Assembly: GCF_000337455.1 (NCBI RefSeq) | Contig: NZ_AOIU01000043.1 | Location: 1-64,000 of the forward strand | Direction: 5' to 3' | Origin: Halosimplex carlsbadense 2-9-1 | GTDB lineage: Archaea > Halobacteriota > Halobacteria > Halobacteriales > Haloarculaceae | Length of the DNA: 64,000 nt | Shown here: positions 42,881-51,198 of the stretch, one piece after another | How the letters are laid out: each line of letters opens with the position of its first letter | How positions within the stretch are numbered: the first letter of the stretch is position 1 | The notes under the pieces: model-generated | Databases searched by the model: none | Seen by the model: the letters and a program-made list of their open reading frames with translations, nothing else | What the model was told of the DNA's origin: nothing | Made by a program: the position numbers and the translations under genes

Positions 42881-44250
42881 CCAACGATAGTACACCGGGT
42901 GAATACTATTGCCCGTATGATGCCTGCGAGTACAGCGCGCCGACAGAACGGCAAGTCCGCTCTCACATAACATTAGCAGACCATGGGGAACATGACGGTA
43001 TTGATGGGTATGTGATCGGTGTTGAAGTCCCTGATGAGAGTGGTGAGCTCCACTCATATGAAAATAAGAATAAAGTCACGCTGGAAGATGTACAGATTAA
43101 TCATATTACTGACGAGGTAAATCACGGGAAACAGGTTGTTCTCAAACTTGCGTATGAGAATCCTGAGAAAGCCTACACTGAGCTCCAGGAAATGGCACAT
43201 CAGGAAGGAATCAAGTACACTGATAGCACCGTCCGGAGAGTTATCCAGACGCATCTTGAAAACGTTCCCGACGAAGCGAGTGACACAGGCACGTCCTCAC
43301 AGGATTCCCCGGGAGAAGATATTGAGCCGGACCCGACAGCAATCCAGAACCCATTCACCGCTGCGCCCGACTATGGTAGAGAATCGGAAAGTGCTGATCC
43401 ACAATCCAGTACTGACACAGAAACGCAGACGGATGATCAATCGGGGAAAGACATCGGTTCCTTTGATACCGATGCGATCCCCGACTACTGGAGTGAGAAC
43501 GCTCAGCGAATTATTGCTATATATGAAGCGTTAGACGACCCAATAGGACGTGAAGTTCACGCAACGCTGGTTGATGTTTTCGAAGTGGATGTTTCTGAAT
43601 CCTTAGTCCATAGTGTGCTGGATGGCTGGACTACAAAGGAGTATGAAGAATTGACAGACGTGAAGCAACAGGCGGTTGATGCACTAAGTGACAAGCGGGA
43701 AGATGAGAGCCTTGATGAGGTCGCTGACCGAACCGATATACCTAGGGGCACGCTCGGCTATGTGAGGAGTTCATTCCCGCATATTCTTCAAAATAGAGTT
43801 GAGGAATTACCACTAACGCGGAAACAGATTTCTCTTGACCCGGTCCCGTTTGAGATACGGGACGAGTTAGACGACGATAGCTGGTCTACAACACAGCAAC
43901 TCATTATAAGTGGTTATGAAGAGTATGAGAGGCCCACTGATCGTGAACTCCATGAGAAGTTGGCCGACAACGGTGTAAACGTCTCCCAAAGTACGATTCA
44001 ACAGACTCTTTCTGAATATGTGGACTTTGACCGACGCAGAGGTGAATTAGCTGCGCACAAAAAATCCAACACTGACCTTACCGACCGGCAACAGAATGCT
44101 GTTGACCACCTTGCAAAAAAGCCACCAGAACAAACCATTCAGGACCTCGCCGAAGAAGTCTCTGAAACGGCCTGTTATCTATACTATATAAACCGTGAAT
44201 ATCGGCATATAGTCGAAAATCACCGTGAGACACCGGAGCTATACTCTTAG
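42877..44250 (+). CDS. Zinc-finger protein with repeated HTH segments
   Basis: A 457-residue protein. It begins with a C2H2-type finger (YYCPYDACEYSAPTERQVRS then HITLADHGEH). Several helix-turn-helix-like segments follow: EGIKYTDSTVRRVIQTHLEN, ESLDEVADRTDIPRGTLGYV, RPTDRELHEKLADNGVNVSQ and EQTIQDLAEEVSETACYLYY. A disordered linker lies at about 130-200. The repeated modules suggest a DNA-binding protein with an extended site, a regulator or a genome-segregation factor. Codon use is lower in GC than in the first 30 kb. Its start overlaps a 23-codon leader ORF. Confidence 0.6.
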   Translation: MTNDSTPGEYYCPYDACEYSAPTERQVRSHITLADHGEHDGIDGYVIGVEVPDESGELHSYENKNKVTLEDVQINHITDEVNHGKQVVLKLAYENPEKAYTELQEMAHQEGIKYTDSTVRRVIQTHLENVPDEASDTGTSSQDSPGEDIEPDPTAIQNPFTAAPDYGRESESADPQSSTDTETQTDDQSGKDIGSFDTDAIPDYWSENAQRIIAIYEALDDPIGREVHATLVDVFEVDVSESLVHSVLDGWTTKEYEELTDVKQQAVDALSDKREDESLDEVADRTDIPRGTLGYVRSSFPHILQNRVEELPLTRKQISLDPVPFEIRDELDDDSWSTTQQLIISGYEEYERPTDRELHEKLADNGVNVSQSTIQQTLSEYVDFDRRRGELAAHKKSNTDLTDRQQNAVDHLAKKPPEQTIQDLAEEVSETACYLYYINREYRHIVENHRETPELYS

Positions 44251-44310
44251 CCACTTCTATTGAGGTCGAAATAGCTCTTGCCGCGTATGTACATCAGGGT
44301 GGACTGGTGA

Positions 44311-44610
44311 TTTACCTATCTCCGTGGGATACGGAATGCGGCAGTTCACGCATCTCTCAAGGGATTCAAACTTGACTACGACGCGTCCAATGATACGGTA
44401 CTCATTTCGATCAAACCAAACCAGCTTGACCAAGACCAAGCTCTCCAAGGATACGACCCGCAACACCGTTCAGCGACGGATTCCTTCACCGATACGTATC
44501 TGAGATTCGAAGACGACACAGATGAGGCTCTGCACCCAGTCGATAATATCTTTGAGTACCACAATGCCATCATCGAGCCTTCCATCAAAAAATTCGCAAC
44601 CGAGCTCTAG
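44311..44610 (+). pseudogene. Start-less gene fragment
   Basis: An open frame of 99 codons with protein-like composition (AAVHASLKGFKLDYDASNDT, VLISIKPNQLDQDQALQGYD, TYLRFEDDTDEALHPVDNIF) ends with TAG at 44610. It has no in-frame start before the upstream stop at 44308. It is probably the C-terminal remnant of a lost gene of unknown family. Confidence 0.45.
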
Positions 44611-44662
44611 CTCGACAAGAATGGACTAGCCGTAACAGGTGTGTTTGATGCCATATCTCGAC

Positions 44663-45151
44663 TTATCGATTCTCCTGGGTTTTATGATAGTCCTGTCGTA
44701 GATCCGTAGGTTGGTCAATATCTGCGCAGTTGATACAGAGAACGCCTGGCTCACCCGTGTCTGGATGCCCGACCCAGGAACCACCGAGTGGGGTCCCGCA
44801 TTCGCGGCATTCGTCAGGGAAGTCAGGGAACCGGTATGCGTCGATGAGTTCGTAGATCCAGATTGCTTGCGCAACTTTATATCGGCCTTGCAGGGCGTAC
44901 GATTCGAATTCCTCTTCGTTGTCAAAGTACTCGGATTCGCCTTCTACCTTTAACAGCGAACTTGTCGTGTGTTTCTTGACAATTCCTGCAGCTTCCTGTT
45001 CGGAGAGGTGCTCTGTTTCAGCTAGTGCATCTCGTAGTTCCCATGGCTGAGGGCGGAGTCGGTCGTCAAACACTTCGTCTGGTGTCTTGTCGTTCCCGTA
45101 GCGGCGGGAAGTCGTTGCGAATGCTTCTTCAACGCTATTTTTTGATTCCAT
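44663..45151 (-). CDS. Zinc-ribbon protein with autoregulatory-type promoter
   Basis: A 162-residue protein from ATG at 45151 (MESKNSVEEAFATTSRRYGN). The N-terminal two thirds are helical (PQPWELRDALAETEHLSEQE then AAGIVKKHTTSSLLK). The C-terminus has a zinc ribbon, CRECGTPLGGSWVGH and VLCINCADID. The start was chosen because the TATA-like ATAAAAAATAC lies 17-29 bases upstream between two arms of a GGGTCGC inverted repeat. It is probably a small regulator; the helical part may be an HTH. Confidence 0.6.
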   Translation of the reverse strand: MESKNSVEEAFATTSRRYGNDKTPDEVFDDRLRPQPWELRDALAETEHLSEQEAAGIVKKHTTSSLLKVEGESEYFDNEEEFESYALQGRYKVAQAIWIYELIDAYRFPDFPDECRECGTPLGGSWVGHPDTGEPGVLCINCADIDQPTDLRQDYHKTQENR

Positions 45152-45159
45152 GGTTGGCG

Positions 45160-45186
45160 CGGGTCGCGTATTTTTTATGCGACCCG
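45160..45186. promoter_or_regulatory. Inverted repeat bracketing a TATA box
   Basis: CGGGTCGC at 45160-45167 and GCGACCCG at 45179-45186, perfect 8-bp arms around an 11-base AT-rich spacer that contains the minus-strand TATA element of the zinc-ribbon gene. A protein bound here would block TBP, as for a repressor. Confidence 0.65.
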
Positions 45187-45301
45187 TGATGTGGAAATAG
45201 TTTGAGGATGACATAACCTAGTCGGGAAGGGTGTCATCCATTTCCGAATACGATCTGTAATAAATACTTATATCATAGGCCGCGGTACCCGAAACGGAAC
45301 T

Positions 45302-45889
45302 ATGGCTAGTCCAGATCGAAAGCGAGGGATCTTGACGACGGATGACCGCGATTATCTGACGGGTCGAAAAAACCTTCAGAGTGACAGTGAGCGGAACTCT
45401 CGAAACAGGATTCGTAATAGAGTGCGGAACGGGCTGTATGACTTTGAATATTTGAGGGGCTCTCTCGAACAGAGAGATGTCGCGCAACTCGCCACAACGG
45501 ATGGTGTTGCTGATGAGGAAGTGTTTACGGCCGCAGAGGACGTGATTGGATTTCTTTTCCGTTTGTGTGCTCAGGCTCCGGATCAAACGGGGTATTCTGC
45601 TGAGGATCGGTTTCGAGAACTCCTGCAAAGCGGGATTAAAAAAGGGCTTACAGAGGATCAAGAACTACTTGATTTTAAACTCGACTTGATGCATGGATTA
45701 CCGCGTGAACGCCGACTTGAATTGCGTGAGAAAATCTATCGAGGCAAGCGATTGACGATGGCTGAGCTTCGAGAAGGCCTTGAAAACGACTACTTCAATG
45801 ACTCAGTTCAGTTCAAACCACTGGGTGAAAACGGACTTCCGGAATCCGTTGACCCAATGGATATGGTTTCGCATGATAATCTGCGGTAA
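45302..45889 (+). CDS. Conserved haloarchaeal protein of unknown function
   Basis: A 195-residue protein, MASPDRKRGILTTDDRDYLT, LQSDSERNSRNRIRNRVRNG, LYDFEYLRGSLEQRDVAQLA. The pattern KRGILT-x-DR-x-YL...R-x-R-I-R-x-R is shared by a widespread haloarchaeal family that I know only as hypothetical. The basic N-terminal stretch could bind nucleic acid. A TATA-like AATACTTATAT lies about 31-41 bases upstream. It is divergent from the zinc-ribbon gene with 150 bases between starts. Confidence 0.65.
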   Translation: MASPDRKRGILTTDDRDYLTGRKNLQSDSERNSRNRIRNRVRNGLYDFEYLRGSLEQRDVAQLATTDGVADEEVFTAAEDVIGFLFRLCAQAPDQTGYSAEDRFRELLQSGIKKGLTEDQELLDFKLDLMHGLPRERRLELREKIYRGKRLTMAELREGLENDYFNDSVQFKPLGENGLPESVDPMDMVSHDNLR

Positions 45890-46232
45890 CTCCACTATCA
45901 GTACGTCTCGATCCAATCCAGGTTTCACTGAAAGAATGATCCCCCGGTTAGGTTCTCAAGGTCGGTTCCCGCTTCCTCTTTGACGGCACCAATATCGGAC
46001 ATTCTCAGTATCCTATGATCTGAGCCAGCTAATGGTCAAGGAATATAGCGATTACGCCGGAAGACATAGGTGGTACTTGTTATACATCAACTTGAGTTTC
46101 TGTTGCTCACAGGTCAGCGTCTGAGGTTGGCGTGAGTTTGCCTTGCAGTGTGAGCTGGAAGAATCTCATGAACACGTTCCAACTATATATCCGTCTGTAA
46201 ACTTATTAGAGAAAACCCTTATAAGAGTTTGG
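45890..46232. other. Intergenic region before the HTH-nucleotidyltransferase pair
   Basis: About 340 bases without a convincing gene. The frame of the next gene is open back to 46143 but lacks a credible start there. A TATA-like CTTATAAG at 46218-46225 serves the GTG start at 46251. Confidence 0.45.
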
Positions 46233-46254
46233 ACACCATTGTTTACAACGGTGT
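46233..46254. promoter_or_regulatory. Palindrome over the start of the HTH gene
   Basis: ACACCATTG (46233-46241) and CAACGGTGT (46246-46254), 9-bp arms with one mismatch and a 4-base centre. It covers the transcription and translation start of the leaderless regulator gene, so it is a strong candidate autorepression site, as in toxin-antitoxin operons. Confidence 0.6.
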
Positions 46255-47207
46255 TCACGAAAGCGGGTCTCGCTGTTCTGGACGTGCTGAGTACGGGTCG
46301 AGAGGCAACGCCACAGGAGCTGGCTGGCGAAACGGGGTATAGTCGGAAACAAGTCTACCGTGTCATGGATGAACTTCTTGACGCCGGACTCTTGAGTGAG
46401 TCCCGGGTGCAACGCAACCAGCGTGTCGTGCGTGTGACGAGTGATCCGGTGGTCGAAGCGTACCGGACCCTCATATCGAAACTAAACCACGTTGACTGGG
46501 TGGAGCTTCTCACACCGGCTACGATTCGGGTTTGCTGGTATCTTGATCAGCCACGCTGTGTCACGACGATCGCTGACCGATTAGGAATTTCCCGGCAGGC
46601 CGTTCACAAGGCACTGTCACCGCTAAAGAACCGGATGATGCTCGTTCCGTCTGGGCCAGAATATGCGCTCGCAGATGATATCTATCCGTTGCTTGAATTC
46701 TCCCGAGCGGTGGTCAAACATGAGCACCGCACCCGGGTTCGACAGATCGCTCCGAGCGCTACCGTGGCGTGGTGTGACCCGAACCGCGCACTCGTTCAGG
46801 TACACGACTCTGAAGATACGGACGCACTCCATGCAACTGAAGAATGGGATGTAACCGGGTTGGCAAGATTCGAAATGTACGGTCTGCAGTTTTTCCTCGC
46901 GGGCGAACCGGCATTCTGGTACGCGCCGGACGATGACCTGACTTCTGCTGAAGTTGTGTGCCACACACTCGCCCTTGACGCTGACTCTCGGCGAGTGAGT
47001 TATGCGATGCTGCTCATCGAGACAGAGCAAATCGATCGGGAGGCCCTCACTGAGACCGCAACATGGTACGATATGGAATCAATGATATCCTCGATGTGCC
47101 AGTTTATAGACGAGGACTTCGATACGATGGAGGGAACGGAGAGAGGGGTTCCGTTACCGAGTGCTGAGGAATACGCGGCGCTGAAAGACCAATACGGGGT
47201 TGCATAG
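46251..47207 (+). CDS. Winged-helix antitoxin-like regulator
   Basis: A 318-residue protein from GTG at 46251, chosen because CTTATAAG lies 26-33 bases upstream and because it aligns with the start of the paralogue at 26210. It has two winged helices (LAVLDVLSTGREATPQELAG; CWYLDQPRCVTTIADRLGIS) and a C-terminal domain (LARFEMYGLQFFLAGEPAFW, SAEVVCHTLALDADSRRVSY). The downstream DUF6036-like nucleotidyltransferase begins 1 base after the stop. This pairing resembles AbiE/MenAT-type toxin-antitoxin systems in which the HTH protein neutralises and represses the nucleotidyltransferase toxin. The palindrome at the start supports autoregulation. Confidence 0.75.
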   Translation: MFTKAGLAVLDVLSTGREATPQELAGETGYSRKQVYRVMDELLDAGLLSESRVQRNQRVVRVTSDPVVEAYRTLISKLNHVDWVELLTPATIRVCWYLDQPRCVTTIADRLGISRQAVHKALSPLKNRMMLVPSGPEYALADDIYPLLEFSRAVVKHEHRTRVRQIAPSATVAWCDPNRALVQVHDSEDTDALHATEEWDVTGLARFEMYGLQFFLAGEPAFWYAPDDDLTSAEVVCHTLALDADSRRVSYAMLLIETEQIDREALTETATWYDMESMISSMCQFIDEDFDTMEGTERGVPLPSAEEYAALKDQYGVA

Positions 47208-47208
47208 T

Positions 47209-48081
47209 ATGGCCGTGTTCAACGGCGGGGATGCGATCAAGGAGTTTCTTGCGGAGTGTGACTCTTGGCTCTCAGAATCAGTGGAGATGTACCTTCTTGG
47301 CGGGTCCGCGATGACGGCTCGCGGGTTGAAAGACCAAACTGAAGATATTGACTTAGGACTGGCCGTGACGACTGAATTCGAGCACGTCTACGGTGTGATC
47401 CGGGACCACGGCTTCGAAGCGACGAACGAACCGACCGCGGCGTTCGAGGACGTCGGGAAAACAGTCGAGCTACACCATCCTGATCGAGGAACTCAGATTG
47501 ACTTGTTTGAGCGGCAGGTCGTCGGGAAAGTGTGGATTACAGAGCGAATGCACGACCGCGCAACAGAGTTCTGGGCCGGGGAGCGTGCGACGGCATACGT
47601 CCTCTCTGACGAGGACATGTTCTTGCTGAAAGCAGTATCCGGTGGCGATGTAGGGGCTGGTAGACATCGGGACATCGAAGACATGCGGACATACGCGCAG
47701 CGTGGCCTCACGTTCGACGTGATCCTTAAAGAGATTGAGAAACAGCGCCCGTTCAATACGGGTTCAACGGAAGCGAGACACATCCGTGCTCGCTCGCATC
47801 CATTGTTTGCTATCGAGATGGCTCTGCAGTCACTTTCGGGTTTCCCCGATTCGTTCATGGACCGTGTTTCAGAGCTCGCAACAGAATTCGAGACTGAGTA
47901 CATCGTTCTACGAGGAATTGAAGACGGCCTTCAGAGTCCGGACGTGATCGAGGAACATGTGCTCTCGAACGTCCGAGCACTTTCGATCGACGATGATGAC
48001 GCGGTTTCAGCCGCGCTCGACCGCCTTGTTGAAAAGGGAATCCTGGAACAAGATGGTGAGGAGGTTCGTCTCCAAGTTTAA
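47209..48081 (+). CDS. DUF6036-like nucleotidyltransferase, candidate toxin
   Basis: A 290-residue protein from ATG at 47209. The nucleotidyltransferase core is seen as YLLGGSAMTARGLKDQTEDI then DLGLAV (about residues 29-55), with the GGS turn and the D-x-D pair EDIDLGL. LSDEDMFLLKAVSGGDVGAG carries the later conserved Asp and Lys, as in DUF6036 and AbiEii/MenT-type enzymes. Such toxins modify tRNA 3' ends or other targets with nucleotides. The C-terminal part has a winged-helix-like end (AALDRLVEKGILEQDGEEVR). It forms a two-gene operon with the upstream regulator. Confidence 0.8.
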   Translation: MAVFNGGDAIKEFLAECDSWLSESVEMYLLGGSAMTARGLKDQTEDIDLGLAVTTEFEHVYGVIRDHGFEATNEPTAAFEDVGKTVELHHPDRGTQIDLFERQVVGKVWITERMHDRATEFWAGERATAYVLSDEDMFLLKAVSGGDVGAGRHRDIEDMRTYAQRGLTFDVILKEIEKQRPFNTGSTEARHIRARSHPLFAIEMALQSLSGFPDSFMDRVSELATEFETEYIVLRGIEDGLQSPDVIEEHVLSNVRALSIDDDDAVSAALDRLVEKGILEQDGEEVRLQV

Positions 48082-48573
48082 TTCGGGAATTAACTTCGAG
48101 GAGTGTGTGCTGGTTGGAGTCGTTCACTGAAGCGCACAGCCTTCATTCTCGGAGTCAAGCCTCGAGGTGCTTGGTCTGTTCCACCTGTAGAACTCGGTCT
48201 GGTCTGCCGTTGAGCGACTGGATTGTGAATCTAGAAAATGGACACGGGGGGCGTGTCCAACGCCGGTAGACGCCTGCATGTACGGGCAACTGCAGTAGAT
48301 ACATGCAGGCAAATAGACTATTGATAGGCAGCAATAAGAATTGCCGTTAGTAGTTTCTCAACCTGTAAAAATGCTCTCGCGCCGGGGGCGGCGCGAGAGT
48401 GCTGAAACGACCGGCTGACAGGCATTCGGGCTAATCTGGAATGGTATGTGGCTGCGTTTGAAATGGAGTGGATAGGATCGTTCCCATGTTCGTGGTTGGT
48501 GGCGGTTACGACAAGTCAGAGCCACAGAGCGAGGAAGGTCAAACCCGTTTAAACTGACTGACTGGGATGTCTA
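48082..48573. repeat. Gene-free region with three strong palindromes
   Basis: Three inverted repeats lie close together: GGACACG-N5-CGTGTCC (48240-48258), GCCTGCATGTA-N17-TACATGCAGGC (48272-48310, perfect 11-bp arms) and CTCTCGCGCC-N6-GGCGCGAGAG (48374-48399, a very stable GC hairpin). The last could fold in RNA as a terminator or small RNA, though no T-run follows. No gene is seen in this region. Confidence 0.6.
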
Positions 48574-48726
48574 CTACTCTGGAGCAACGACGCTTTCGCA
48601 AGCTGGACACTCAGCCCAGAGATCTGTCTCGTTATCGTCTGTCTTGTACTCGATCAGAAGCCACGTTTTGGGTATACACTCGCCGCATTCCGGGCAACGA
48701 CCAAGAGACGATTCGTCGGCGTTCAT
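48574..48726 (-). CDS. 50-residue zinc-ribbon protein
   Basis: A small ORF starting MNADESSLGRCPECGECIPK and ending LWAECPACESVVAPE. Two CPxC pairs about 35 residues apart make a zinc ribbon. Such mini zinc-finger proteins are abundant in haloarchaea and often regulatory. It was missed by length cut-offs. It is divergent from the other small zinc-ribbon gene at 48889. Confidence 0.65.
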   Translation of the reverse strand: MNADESSLGRCPECGECIPKTWLLIEYKTDDNETDLWAECPACESVVAPE

Positions 48727-48888
48727 GGAAAGGGGTGGAAGGAGCGTGTGACACTGGTCCTTCCGTTCGTAATTTAGGTGTTGTTGAACGTAAGGTTTTG
48801 GCGGGATTGCCGTTCAAGCTCGTCGGGTTGCCGCTGAAATCCGTTGTCCGGCATAGTTATTTCACTATCACGTGTACCCTGAGAGACG

Positions 48889-49044
48889 ATGGGCGTCAGA
48901 GGGGTATTGACTCGGCTACTGCCCGGTGACGGGACGATTGTGGTCGTCGAGTGTCGACAGTGCGGGAATTCGGTCGAGCCTGGGACAGACCAGTGTCCCG
49001 AGTGCGGGGCTAGTGAGATTTGCCGCTACGAAATCCCTGCCTGA
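48889..49044 (+). CDS. 51-residue zinc-ribbon protein
   Basis: A small ORF, MGVRGVLTRLLPGDGTIVVV, ECRQCGNSVEPGTDQCPECG, ending ICRYEIPA. Two CxxC pairs (CRQC, CPEC) form a zinc ribbon of a type common in haloarchaeal genomes. It is divergent from the 50-residue zinc-ribbon gene. The function is unknown; binding nucleic acid or a protein partner is plausible. Confidence 0.7.
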   Translation: MGVRGVLTRLLPGDGTIVVVECRQCGNSVEPGTDQCPECGASEICRYEIPA

Positions 49045-49116
49045 CTGCCTCCTCCGCGGTGTGATGATTCTCTCCTCGAACTGTTCTTCTACTCGCGTCC
49101 GTCAGTCCGACAGTTG

Positions 49117-49275
49117 TCAGAGGCCTTCGTCGCCACGATCGGTCGTCACGTAGTACGTGTGCTTCCGATGGGTTTCGTCTTTTGGCTTCAGTTTCCGGTC
49201 GCTTGCTTTGATCGTACTGCCCTCGTACTCCGAAACGAGACCGACTAGTCGAAGTGCACGGTAGAGGTGACGTAT
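49117..49275 (-). pseudogene. Possible winged-helix gene remnant
   Basis: An open frame of 52 codons without a start codon reads HLYRALRLVGLVSEYEGSTI, then KASDRKLKPKDETHRKHTYY and VTTDRGDEGL before TGA. The pattern is that of the second half of a winged-helix domain (recognition helix, then wing YVTT-x-RG). It could be the tail of a lost regulator. The evidence is weak. Confidence 0.35.
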
Positions 49276-49286
49276 TTACTACCCCG

Positions 49287-49721
49287 TTACAGAGAGGGGG
49301 CGGATACAGAGATGTTTCGTGCGCGGAGCCAGTATTCCCCACCAGTGAGAAGCGCATAGGTGACGAGATAGAGTGGGGCCCAAAAAAGGACGAGGGCGAA
49401 TGCAGGCGCATCACCACCATCGCTCCCGAGGAAAGGCAGATGGATCAAGACGTACCAGAACAGCAGAACGAGCGCCATGACTATCGCTGGACTTCGAATC
49501 TGATACCGCATCCAGAGTAGGATTGGAGCTCCGAGAGTACCGAACGCAAAGACCACGGCCAGACCAAACGATGACCAGACTGAACCCGTGATTTGGATGG
49601 TGGGAGATTGGATACTATATTCAATGACAAGACTGGCGTAGGCGATACTGGCAAGGCCCGCGCTTAAGAGAGGCCGTTTCCAGCCTCCCAGCGATGAAGG
49701 CCTCCCACGGAGGGAAGACAT
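49287..49721 (-). CDS. Four-helix membrane protein
   Basis: A 144-residue hydrophobic protein from ATG at 49721 (MSSLRGRPSSLGGWKRPLLS). Four membrane helices are evident: LLSAGLASIAYASLVIEYSI, SSFGLAVVFAFGTLGAPILL, SPAIVMALVLLFWYVLIHLP and FALVLFWAPLYLVTYALLTG. The frame extends back to 49772, but the later ATG gives a normal positive N-terminus. The function is unknown. It is not obviously linked to its neighbours. Confidence 0.6.
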   Translation of the reverse strand: MSSLRGRPSSLGGWKRPLLSAGLASIAYASLVIEYSIQSPTIQITGSVWSSFGLAVVFAFGTLGAPILLWMRYQIRSPAIVMALVLLFWYVLIHLPFLGSDGGDAPAFALVLFWAPLYLVTYALLTGGEYWLRARNISVSAPSL

Positions 49722-50271
49722 ATGCCCTACATCATTTGAATGACTGATAAGTCTATCCTCTGTACTGAGCATTCACAGCTGACCACAACGAGGCTTGAGA
49801 ACGTTTCTATGACACGCTGTCTTCAGCCAACTCGTCATAAGCGTTCTTCACGAACCGACGGTCATCCATGTGCCCAAACTCATAACCAACGATCACTTCA
49901 ATCTTCTTTCGATTGTCGGGCCGATGTTGGTAGTGGTCGGATTGCAACGTATGCTTCCTCATCCCCCCCAAGAATCGGCAGCACCACCGACGGTTAAAGA
50001 CGATGCAACGGACGTGGTCGGGACGCCCATTTCCGTCCTTCCGGACGAACGCGCGAAAGAGTGGGCACCGAGCACTGAACAGGATTTCTTTCGGACTACT
50101 TGGAGGGGAATCCCTGTATCGATGAATGGGGGTTCAGCGCACCGGCATTGAGTAAAAAAGCGGTCCTTGCGGTCGTTAAATACCGAATCTACAGTCACCA
50201 TCTGAATTTACTCTGAACAGTCTTCTATTTTCAGGCTAGGATATTTACCAATTCTATCTAAAACCTACCTG
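49722..50271. other. Intergenic region, one doubtful ORF
   Basis: 550 bases with no clear gene. A frame from GTG at 49870 to 50151 (VPKLITNDHFNLLSIVGPML, then WRGIPVSMNGG) encodes 93 residues with one hydrophobic segment, but its composition is not convincing. A TATA-like GATATTTACC at 50238-50247 lies 25-34 bases before the next gene. Confidence 0.4.
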
Positions 50272-51198
50272 ATGGGAACACCAAGTAAATCGAAATCGCC
50301 CGCAGAGAAGGCGAAAAAATACGGTCTCGAAGTACCTGCAGCAGAGATTCTTGCGTGTGTGTCCGGGTGGTTTGTAGGAATGTCCTTCAACATCCACGGG
50401 CAGTCAAAATCAATCGGAACACACCACGAACCGCCGCTTCGTCAACTGTGTGATACCGTCGGAAACTGGGGTGACAGACACGATGACGTGCACAGATCGT
50501 TGAAATCACGCGGAATCTTCAAATCTGCTGAGCGAGACGAAGATGTCTATATCGCGGGTCGGCGCTGCGATTGGATTCCAAAATCGAACTGTATGACAAT
50601 CATTGAGGATATCTTCGACGAGTCAAAGGGCCTCCGACCAGAATGGGCAGCACAAGATCACACTGGTCCCCCAGTCTACCGTGATGGACTTGAGCTGATG
50701 GAGCACCGAAAAGGAGTGATGGTCGCTGCACAATCACTGCAGAAGCTAAAACCCGACTATCACTGTGAGCTCTACCCGCGAGTCCAGTCACCAGAGCGAC
50801 CAGACGTCCACCTGTGGGGGACACGGGCAAAGCCGCTGGCCCAGGTTGAAGTCCTAACCGAGCACGGCAATTCAGACACGTGGGAGCAGAAGTTCCATGC
50901 ATGGAGAACCGATCAGCCGTGGCCGACGATCTGGCTGTTCGAAAACAGACCGGCGATGATCAAGTTCTGGAATCACTTGGTGAGAAACGGGTTTGAACTT
51001 GACGGCGGTCGATTCAATGGGCGGACAAGAGAAGAAAAAAAGCGGTGGTCACCAGTCCGGGTCAACGACCGCCTCGACCGGAGCCGCGACGGCCCGCAAG
51101 ACTACGAGTCACATGATGTCTGCTGGACCATTCCCGGGATGCTCCAAGCAGATGTTGTCGAAATTAATGAGTGGGTGACAGAGCGTAATATAATATAA
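50272..51198 (+). CDS. Plasmid/virus-type protein with nuclease-like C-terminal domain
   Basis: A 308-residue leaderless gene product (TATA 25-34 bases upstream). The N-terminal half has winged-helix character (PPLRQLCDTVGNWGDRHDDV, SLKSRGIFKSAERDEDVYIA). The C-terminal half (LMEHRKGVMVAAQSLQKLKP, RPDVHLWGTRAKPLAQVEVL, TEHGNSDTWEQKFHAWRTD) resembles a restriction-endonuclease fold: D in RPDVH, E in QVEVLTE and a following Lys. The protein at 55025 shares this C-terminal pattern, including the segment before the end (IKFWNHLVRNGFEL versus VMNHWIREGLVELP). The role may be in replication, relaxation or DNA processing of a mobile element. The nuclease call needs structural checking. Confidence 0.55.
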   Translation: MGTPSKSKSPAEKAKKYGLEVPAAEILACVSGWFVGMSFNIHGQSKSIGTHHEPPLRQLCDTVGNWGDRHDDVHRSLKSRGIFKSAERDEDVYIAGRRCDWIPKSNCMTIIEDIFDESKGLRPEWAAQDHTGPPVYRDGLELMEHRKGVMVAAQSLQKLKPDYHCELYPRVQSPERPDVHLWGTRAKPLAQVEVLTEHGNSDTWEQKFHAWRTDQPWPTIWLFENRPAMIKFWNHLVRNGFELDGGRFNGRTREEKKRWSPVRVNDRLDRSRDGPQDYESHDVCWTIPGMLQADVVEINEWVTERNII

